Source of the DNA: UBA7672 sp030824255
Lineage (GTDB): Bacteria > Pseudomonadota > Alphaproteobacteria > Caulobacterales > Hyphomonadaceae
DNA length: 64,000 nucleotides
Direction of reading: 5' to 3'
Assembly: GCA_942493305.1 (NCBI GenBank)
Contig: OW818686.1
Location: 186,001-250,000 of the forward strand
Below, piece by piece: positions 58,565 through 64,000 of the stretch. The notes under the pieces were generated by a model that had not been told where the DNA came from, did not search any database, and saw only the letters and a program-made list of their open reading frames with translations. The number at the start of each line of letters is the position of its first letter. The stretch's first letter is position 1. The translations under genes were made by a program, and so were the position numbers.

Positions 58565-59623
58565 CTACTCCGCCGCGACCTTCTTCTGCATCTTGTCGAA
58601 CGACGACCACACGCCTTCATTGCCGTGCCATTCGCCGCCCGTCGCGCCCTTGGAATACTCCGTCGCGCGCTGCTCGAAGAAGTTGGCGTGCTCGACCCCG
58701 TTGAGGATCTCCGACAGCCACGGGATCGGGTGCTCCTTCACGCCATAGATCGCCGGCAGCTTCAGCTGCCCCAGACGCCAGTCGGCGATGTAGCGGATGT
58801 AGTTCTTGATGTCCTGCGCGGTCATGCCCTGCACCGGCCCCGTCGAGAAGGCGAGGTCGATGAAGGCGTCTTCCATGCGCACGACCGTGCGGCAGCACTC
58901 GATGATGTCGTTCTTGACCTCGTCCGTCAGCGCGCCGGTTTCCGCGGCCAGCTCGTGGAACACGCGGATCATGCCCTCGCAGTGCAGGCTCTCGTCCCGC
59001 ACCGACCACGACACGATCTGCCCCATGCCCTTCATCTTGTTGAAGCGCGGGAAGTTCATCAGCATCGCGAAGGATGCAAACAGCTGCAGGCCTTCGGTGA
59101 AGGCGCCGAACATCGCGACCGTGCGCAGGATGTCCGCGTCGGATTCGACGCCGAACTTCTGCATGTAGTCGTGCTTGTCGCGCATCTCCTTGTACTGCGT
59201 GAACGCCGAGAACTCCGTGTCCGGCATCCCGATCGTTTCGAGCAGCAGCGCGTAGGCGGCGATGTGGATCGTCTCCATGTTGGAGAACGAGGCCAGCATC
59301 ATCTTGATCTCGGTCGGGCGGAACACGCGGGAATAGCGTTCCATGTAGTTGTCGTTCACTTCCACGTCCGACTGCGTGAAGAAGCGGAAGATCTGCGTCA
59401 GCAGCGCGCGCTCTGAATCATTCAGCTTGGCCGCCCAGTCCTTGCAGTCCTCGCCCAGCGGCACCTCTTCCGGCATCCAGTGGATCTGCTGCTGGCGCTT
59501 CCAGAAGTCGTAGGCCCACGGATAGCGGAACGGCTTGTAGGAGTGCGACGGCGTCAGCAGCCCGGCGCGCACCGTGGCGGCCGTAACCTTTGAATCAGCA
59601 GGTGTTTTGCCAACGTCAGTCAT
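58565..59623 (-). CDS. nrdB: Ribonucleoside-diphosphate reductase subunit beta
   Basis: A 352-residue class I ribonucleotide reductase R2 protein. Iron ligands are recognisable: Asp in FFTQSDVEV, Glu and His in METIHIAAY, Glu in FTEGLQLFASF, and Glu/His in RDESLHCEG. The Tyr that carries the radical is kept in IHIAAY, so this is class Ia/Ib-like rather than the Phe type (Ic). It supplies electrons for making dNTPs, with NrdA not in this window. I chose the ATG at 59621-59623; upstream is an inverted repeat with a CtrA-like core. Confidence 0.95.
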   Translation of the reverse strand: MTDVGKTPADSKVTAATVRAGLLTPSHSYKPFRYPWAYDFWKRQQQIHWMPEEVPLGEDCKDWAAKLNDSERALLTQIFRFFTQSDVEVNDNYMERYSRVFRPTEIKMMLASFSNMETIHIAAYALLLETIGMPDTEFSAFTQYKEMRDKHDYMQKFGVESDADILRTVAMFGAFTEGLQLFASFAMLMNFPRFNKMKGMGQIVSWSVRDESLHCEGMIRVFHELAAETGALTDEVKNDIIECCRTVVRMEDAFIDLAFSTGPVQGMTAQDIKNYIRYIADWRLGQLKLPAIYGVKEHPIPWLSEILNGVEHANFFEQRATEYSKGATGGEWHGNEGVWSSFDKMQKKVAAE

Positions 59624-59704
59624 CAGAATCTCCAGCCATCCCCGAACAGCCCGAGCACCATATCTAGGAGCCCGCCGCCTGTTCAACCACCATATGTTGA
59701 TGGA

Positions 59705-59724
59705 CAAGGTTAATAATACCTTGA
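59705..59724. promoter_or_regulatory. Inverted repeat and CtrA-like site upstream of nrdB
   Basis: CAAGGT (59705-59710) and ACCTTG (59718-59723) form a palindrome. Inside, TTAA-TAATACC-TTGA (59710-59724) is one mismatch from TTAA-N7-TTAA, and GACTC (59723-59727) is a CcrM-type GANTC. It lies 82-101 bp before the nrdB start. Confidence 0.4.
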
Positions 59725-59894
59725 CTCACCCCAGCGAGGCGAGTCTCCCACAACCACAGAACCCCGCCAGTGGCCGCTCCCGCAACATCCACAACGAAAT
59801 GGTCGCGGCTTGAGCGGATCGCGCGCCCGCGTTGCGCCCCTTCGAACCTCCGGTATGCTCCCCGCAAAACAGGACGACCCAGGAGGAGATCACC

Positions 59895-60923
59895 ATGGCG
59901 CAGCTCGCCAGACCGTTGATTCTGTCCGCAATGCTCGTGGCGCTCGCCGCGCCCGCCCTTGCCCAATCCTCCGCCGAAGGCCCCATGCGCGGCGCCAACG
60001 GCAAGCCCAGCTTCAGCGGCGTCTGGACCAATGGCACCGGCACGCGCCTCGAACGTCCCGCCAACTTCTCCGAGCTTGTCGTGCCCAAGGCCGAAGCCGA
60101 CGCGCTCGAAGCCGCCGCCCACGAACGCTCCCGCGCGGCCGACGCCCCGTCCGACCTCACCGCCGGCGCCTTCCGGGACGCCAACAGCGTCGCCGGCTAC
60201 AACTCCTTCTGGACCGATCCCGGCATTGGCCTCGCCCGTGTCCGCGGCGAGGCGCGCTCGTCCTACATCGTCGCGCCCGCCAACGGCAAAATCCCCTTCC
60301 GTGATCGCGCGACCAGCCTCGCCCTGCCGATCCGCGAAGGCGTCGAATATCGCTCCGGCGAAGGCGCGTATGAAGGCCCCGAAGACCTTCCGCTGCGCGA
60401 GCGTTGCCTCATCGCGCAGAGCGATGGCGGCGGGCCTGTCATGCTGAACGGCCTGTACAACAACAATTACGAATTCCATCTGACGGCGGACCACCTCGTG
60501 ATCCTCGTCGAGATGGTGCACGACGCACGCATCATCCCGATCTACGCCTCCGCCGCTGTCGCCCGCGCCGCGCACAAGCCCGCTGTCATCAAGCCGTGGC
60601 TGGGAGATTCCGTGGCGTGGTGGGATGGCGACACGCTCGTCGCCGAAACGCGCAACGTCCATCCCGTGCAGTCCTCGCGCACGCAGACGCCGCTCTCGCC
60701 CGAAGGAAAAGTCACTGAGCGCTTCACCCGCATCGCCGCCGACGAACTGCTCTACCAGTTCAGCGTCGAGGACCCGGTCCACTACACTGAGGCCTGGTCC
60801 GGCGAATACGCCTTCAAGCCCGGCAAGGGCGTGATCTACGAATACGCCTGCCACGAGGGCAACTACTCCATGGACGGCATCCTCGCCGGCGCCCGCATGA
60901 AGGAAATCGCCGCGAAGGATTAG
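59895..60923 (+). CDS. Secreted protein of unknown function
   Basis: A 342-residue exported protein with Sec signal LILSAMLVALAAPALAQ. The mature protein has PSFSGVWTNGTGTRLERP near its start and the phrase WLGDSVAWWDGDTLVAETRNVHP, followed by GKVTERFTRIAADELLYQFSVEDPVHYTEAWSGEY. This is common to a set of secreted proteins in soil and marine proteobacteria and acidobacteria without known activity. A strong AGGAGGAG site is before the ATG at 59895. It is followed 102 bp later by a serine hydrolase. Confidence 0.75.
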   Translation: MAQLARPLILSAMLVALAAPALAQSSAEGPMRGANGKPSFSGVWTNGTGTRLERPANFSELVVPKAEADALEAAAHERSRAADAPSDLTAGAFRDANSVAGYNSFWTDPGIGLARVRGEARSSYIVAPANGKIPFRDRATSLALPIREGVEYRSGEGAYEGPEDLPLRERCLIAQSDGGGPVMLNGLYNNNYEFHLTADHLVILVEMVHDARIIPIYASAAVARAAHKPAVIKPWLGDSVAWWDGDTLVAETRNVHPVQSSRTQTPLSPEGKVTERFTRIAADELLYQFSVEDPVHYTEAWSGEYAFKPGKGVIYEYACHEGNYSMDGILAGARMKEIAAKD

Positions 60924-61025
60924 GGCGCGCCCAACATCCCGCTTGCCCTTGCCTCTCGCCCGCGTGAATGTCTCTCCAATCGGATCGCGGCTGAAGCCGT
61001 GACCATGTCTCGGAGGGACACCCTA

Positions 61026-62420
61026 ATGCTTCGCCGCACCTATCCGGCGGCCGCGCTCGCGGCCGTGCTGCTCGCCTCATGCGCCCACGCCCAGATGCCC
61101 ACGCCCGCCAGCGCCGCGCAGGATGCGCACGCCGGCCACGCGGCGATGATGGCGGCGCACCACCCCGCCCCCGGCCCGCGCAATCTCTCCGAGACAGCGA
61201 CGCCTGAATCTCTCGGCTTCGACTCGGCCCGCCTCAAGAAGCTCGACGACTACATGGCTGGCGTCGTCGCCTCCGGCCGCGTTGCCGGCCTCACCAACCT
61301 CGTCGCCCGTCACGGCAAGATCGTCTCCTACAAGACCTACGGCAAAGCCAATCTCGAAACCGGCGCGCCGATCACTGAAGACACCATCTTCCGCATCTAC
61401 TCGATGACGAAGCCCGTCACGGGCGTTGCGATGATGATCCTGTTCGAGGAAGGCAAATGGCGCCTCGACGATCCGGTCACGCGCTACATCCCGGAGTTCA
61501 AGAACCTCCGCGTCGTGAAGTCCGTCAACGCCGACGGCACGATGGTGCTGGAAGACATGAAGCGCCCGCCCACCATGCGCGAGATCATGTCCCACACCGC
61601 CGGCTTCGGTTACGGCCTCGCGGAAGAACACCCCGTCGACAAGCTGTTCCGCAAGGAAGAAGTGCTCTCCGCGCCGAACCTGCAGGAGATGATCAACCGC
61701 ACGGCGAAAATCCCGCTGATGTTCCAGCCGGGGGCAAACTGGTCCTACTCTTCCTCCGTCGATATCCAGGGCCACATCATCGAGAAGCTGTCGGGCCAGA
61801 CGCTCGGCCAGTTCATGCAGACGCGCATCTTCGCGCCGCTCAAGATGCCCGACACCGCCTTCTTCACCGGGCCGGAAAAAGCCAGCCGCCTCGCCGCCGT
61901 CTATGTCTGGGATCGCGACCAGTCGAAGATCGTCGAGGCGAAGGAACTCTTCGGCGTCGCCATGCCCGACTACACAAAACCGCCGCGCAATGAGAGCGGC
62001 GGCGGCGGCCTCGTCTCCACCACGATGGATTATGCCCGCTTCAGCCAGATGATCGCCAATGGCGGCGAGCTTGATGGCGTGCGCCTCCTCGCCCCAGCCA
62101 CGGTCGAGCTCATGGGCACGAACGTCATCCCGAAAGACGTGCTGGTGAATTCCAACGGCACCAGCGTCGCGCGCTTCAACGAAGCTGTCGGCTTCGGCCT
62201 CGACTTCCAGGTCGTCAACGACGCCCGCGCCTCCGGCTCGCTGCAGGGCGATGGCTCCCTCAGCTGGGGCGGCGCTGCCGGCACATGGTTCTGGGTCGAT
62301 CCCTCGAACGACCTCATCGCCGTCGGCATGATCCAGCGCATGGGCGGCACCGGCGGCGACGACCTCGGCACAATGGCGCGCACCCTCACCTACCAGGCGC
62401 TGGTGAACCCGGAGAAGTAA
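61026..62420 (+). CDS. Serine hydrolase (beta-lactamase/EstB-like), lipoprotein
   Basis: A 464-residue exported member of the beta-lactamase-related group (EstB-like esterases). It has signal AALAAVLLASC with a lipobox and a His/Met/Ala-rich stretch (HAGHAAMMAAHH) after it. The S-x-x-K motif is SMTK (residues 126-129), the Tyr motif is YSSS (about 240), and the W-GGA motif is SWGGAAGTW (about 414), as in esterase EstB. The rest follows the family (FRIYSMTKPVTGVAMMILFEEGK). The ribosome site GGAGGG is 7 nt before the ATG. Confidence 0.9.
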   Translation: MLRRTYPAAALAAVLLASCAHAQMPTPASAAQDAHAGHAAMMAAHHPAPGPRNLSETATPESLGFDSARLKKLDDYMAGVVASGRVAGLTNLVARHGKIVSYKTYGKANLETGAPITEDTIFRIYSMTKPVTGVAMMILFEEGKWRLDDPVTRYIPEFKNLRVVKSVNADGTMVLEDMKRPPTMREIMSHTAGFGYGLAEEHPVDKLFRKEEVLSAPNLQEMINRTAKIPLMFQPGANWSYSSSVDIQGHIIEKLSGQTLGQFMQTRIFAPLKMPDTAFFTGPEKASRLAAVYVWDRDQSKIVEAKELFGVAMPDYTKPPRNESGGGGLVSTTMDYARFSQMIANGGELDGVRLLAPATVELMGTNVIPKDVLVNSNGTSVARFNEAVGFGLDFQVVNDARASGSLQGDGSLSWGGAAGTWFWVDPSNDLIAVGMIQRMGGTGGDDLGTMARTLTYQALVNPEK

Positions 62421-62499
62421 GCCCGGCCCATCGACACCGTCTCCCTCGGCCGGGCCGGGGGAGACAGCATGCGAAGCGCAAGCACCGCCCTCCCGAAGC

Positions 62500-62552
62500 C
62501 CTCACCCTGAGGAGCGCACAAGGTGCGCGTCTCGAAGGGCGCGGGCAGGCTC
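62500..62552. repeat. REP-like palindromic element
   Basis: CTCACCCTGAGGAGCGCAC, then the hairpin GCGCAC/GTGCGC and TCTCGAAGGGCGCGGGCAGG. It has the same order of modules as the elements at 6242 and 58484. It lies in the gap after the serine hydrolase. Confidence 0.72.
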
Positions 62553-62691
62553 GCAGGCCCGCGAACCTGTGTGAATCCAAACGCCGGTTTCCCGCCCCCT
62601 CCCGAACAAATTCAACGCGCTATCCGGATCGATTCCGACAGTTCTGGATGCGTGCGTCCCACACCTCGAAAACCGGCGGATAGTTCCGCCC

Positions 62692-63639
62692 ATGAGAACT
62701 TTCGAAAAGGGCGCCGCCCTCTACGCGCATGAAGAACTGATGTCGCGCAAGCCAGTCAACTGGCCGCCGACCACACACCCGATCCCCACCCTGTGGGAGC
62801 GGGCGAAGGCCCTGTTCGCCGCCACACTCGCCACCATCGGCTCCGCCGCCGCGCTCGGCCGCCGTTATGTGTTTCGCCGCAGGGAGCGCCGCGAACTCCT
62901 CATCCGCCTTAAGCCGGTCGAGGCCATCGTGCGTGCGCTGCTCATCACCGAGGCGTTCACATACCTGCTGATGACACAGGCCGGCCAGAAGCTCTGGCGA
63001 ACAGCCAAACCCTGCGCCATCCCGAAATCCGCCCTCCCGCCGGAACAGGTCGCGCCGCCGCCGAGCCCAACGCGCCAGGCCTTCATCAGCGCCATGCAGG
63101 CCGCGATGCAGACTATCGCCTGCCTGCGCCCGCGCATCGATCCGCGTATCGCCGAACGCGCGGAACAGAAACGCGGCGATGCGCTCGCCGCAAAGGCCGA
63201 CGCGTCGCCGCCCGCGCGCTTCCAGGTCCTGCGCTGGAGCCTCGACAAGCCCATCATGCGGGACATCGACGACACGGCGCGCAGCGTCTGGATCGACCAG
63301 CTCAGCGAGCCCGACCGCGAGATCGTCAGCCCCGCAGCATCACGCCGCCGCGCCGATCCCCCGCCACACCCCGCCGCCCACACCGGCCCTGCAGCCTCCC
63401 TCGCCAGCCGCCTCGACGCCCTCGCCCGCGTCCTCGCCGATCCGCTGCCCGCGATCCGCCGTCTCGCTGCGCGCATCGCCAGCGTCCCGCGCGGCTGTTT
63501 CGAAGCGCCCTATCCCCGCCGCCGTGAAGCCTCGTTCTGGTGGCACGGCGTCCCCGAATACTTCAACGCCGTCGCCCTCGAACTGCGCGCCTTCCGCGCC
63601 TTCGAACGCGCCGACCCGAGACCCCTCGACCCCGGCTAG
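62692..63639 (+). CDS. Hypothetical protein with Pro/Ala/Arg-rich content
   Basis: A protein of up to 315 residues without a recognised family. An N-terminal hydrophobic helix is weakly visible (AKALFAATLATIGSAAALG, residues 38-56). It is followed by an Arg-rich segment (RRYVFRRRERRELLIRLKPVEAIVRALLITEAFTYLLM), suggesting one or two membrane-associated helices. A Pro/Ala-rich linker follows (about 110-125 and 225-245). The start may be 62692 or the ATG at 62740. Most frames here are open because of high GC, but codon bias fits a real gene. Confidence 0.6.
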   Translation: MRTFEKGAALYAHEELMSRKPVNWPPTTHPIPTLWERAKALFAATLATIGSAAALGRRYVFRRRERRELLIRLKPVEAIVRALLITEAFTYLLMTQAGQKLWRTAKPCAIPKSALPPEQVAPPPSPTRQAFISAMQAAMQTIACLRPRIDPRIAERAEQKRGDALAAKADASPPARFQVLRWSLDKPIMRDIDDTARSVWIDQLSEPDREIVSPAASRRRADPPPHPAAHTGPAASLASRLDALARVLADPLPAIRRLAARIASVPRGCFEAPYPRRREASFWWHGVPEYFNAVALELRAFRAFERADPRPLDPG

Positions 63640-63798
63640 CTGGACCGCCGCACATCGGCGACCACCCCGCCTCACAGCGGGATCGCAAACGCGCGCCCGA
63701 AATCACAACCTTAAGTTGTCACTTCGGGCATTTGGCCCCGTCTGACGAGACTCCTGGATGCGCGTCTTTCCGGGCATCCGATCACAACCAAAAACAAA

Positions 63799-63826
63799 CC
63801 GGCCCGGAAGTTTCCCTCCGGGCCGG
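63799..63826 (-). terminator. Terminator of the right-edge outer-membrane gene
   Basis: A perfect 10-bp stem (63799-63808 with 63817-63826). On the minus strand it is followed by TTTGTTTTTGG, as expected for a rho-independent terminator. Confidence 0.87.
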
Positions 63827-63851
63827 CTCAAATCTCGAAACTCGGAAGCGC

Positions 63852-64000
63852 CTACCGATACCGCAGCGTGTACGAGAAGGCGGCGAAGCGCTCGCGCATC
63901 TCCACGTCCTGGTTTCCGGCGAGGTCGTTGAAGCTCAGCTTGCGCTCGACCATGCCGAGCGAAAGCTGCGCGCCTTCGCCCGTCGTCCAGGCAACACCCG
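63852..64000 (-). CDS. C-terminal end of a probable outer-membrane protein (5' end outside window)
   Basis: Only the last 49 codons are visible. The visible peptide has alternating beta-strand character (AQLSLGMVERKLSF, FAAFSYTLRYR). It ends in an alternating Tyr-rich strand typical of outer-membrane beta-barrels, but without the final Phe or Trp. The stop is the TAG read from 63852-63854. No more specific identity can be given. Confidence 0.5.
   Translation of the reverse strand, partial: GVAWTTGEGAQLSLGMVERKLSFNDLAGNQDVEMRERFAAFSYTLRYR

Noticed and set aside
59664..60854. A 396-codon minus-strand frame opposite the secreted protein
   Set aside because: The plus-strand gene has a signal peptide, a strong ribosome site and conserved motifs.

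Overview
The window is a gapless stretch of GC-rich alphaproteobacterial chromosome. The best match is a Caulobacterales/Hyphomonadaceae-type organism. Evidence for this is a complete flp-cpaABCDEF-tadBC pilus operon in the Caulobacter order, ethylmalonyl-CoA pathway genes (ecm, ccr), a large number of short lipoproteins, GluQ-type tRNA modification, and REP-like palindromes of the alphaproteobacterial 'CTGAGGAG...TCGAAGG' kind. The exact genus cannot be named from the sequence. There are no rRNA or tRNA genes, CRISPR arrays, transposases, integrases or phage genes.

Layout. 1-8.6 kb: truncated SDR, DUF3144-like protein, lipoprotein esterase, etfBA with a strong terminator, M20 peptidase lipoprotein, an atypical lipoprotein, a double REP palindrome, and a small membrane protein/XRE regulator operon. 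8.6-19.2 kb: NlpC/P60 peptidase, MarR and M17 aminopeptidase on the minus strand, then TPR lipoprotein, 679-aa lipoprotein of unknown function, gluQ, EamA exporter, MarR, csaA, GNAT and an SGNH esterase. 19.2-28.5 kb: ecm and ccr of the ethylmalonyl-CoA pathway about 6 kb apart, separated by esterases, a GIY-YIG protein and a D-amino acid transaminase. 28.6-40 kb: a MarR/monooxygenase pair with two matching operators, msrA, TetR/carotenoid oxygenase, an ECF sigma-4TM protein-serine hydrolase operon, EF-hand protein, Rieske oxygenase and a haem c/PQQ dehydrogenase. 40-50 kb: the pilus operon, with a divergent secretin-N-domain protein. 50-64 kb: MFS transporter, AMP nucleosidase, two tandem paralogous membrane-anchored proteins, a CASTOR/POLLUX-like channel, YqjD-like genes, nrdB, two secreted proteins and a truncated outer-membrane protein.

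How parts fit together. EtfAB takes electrons from acyl-CoA dehydrogenases, which include those of the ethylmalonyl-CoA pathway. Crotonyl-CoA carboxylase/reductase (ccr) and ethylmalonyl-CoA mutase (ecm) carry out the two signature steps of that pathway, so the organism probably assimilates acetyl-CoA without isocitrate lyase. The cpa/tad genes encode the export machine of a Flp pilus: prepilin peptidase CpaA, periplasmic CpaB, secretin CpaC, lipoprotein CpaD, CpaE/TadZ, ATPase CpaF, and platform proteins TadB/TadC. TadE/TadF/TadG minor pilins are not in this window.

Most promising for follow-up: (i) the tandem paralogues at 53.7-55.3 kb, which share a 92%-identical anchor-coding segment but have different soluble domains; (ii) the ECF sigma/4TM/serine hydrolase operon with an inverted repeat covering the sigma start; (iii) the double TGACAA-N4-TTGTCA operator; (iv) paired TTGC/GCAA palindromes upstream of ccr; (v) a MarR gene wedged between an M17 aminopeptidase and an NlpC/P60 peptidase. 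Nothing here is clearly a new defence or mobile system. All functional statements come from reading motifs; no database search was run.
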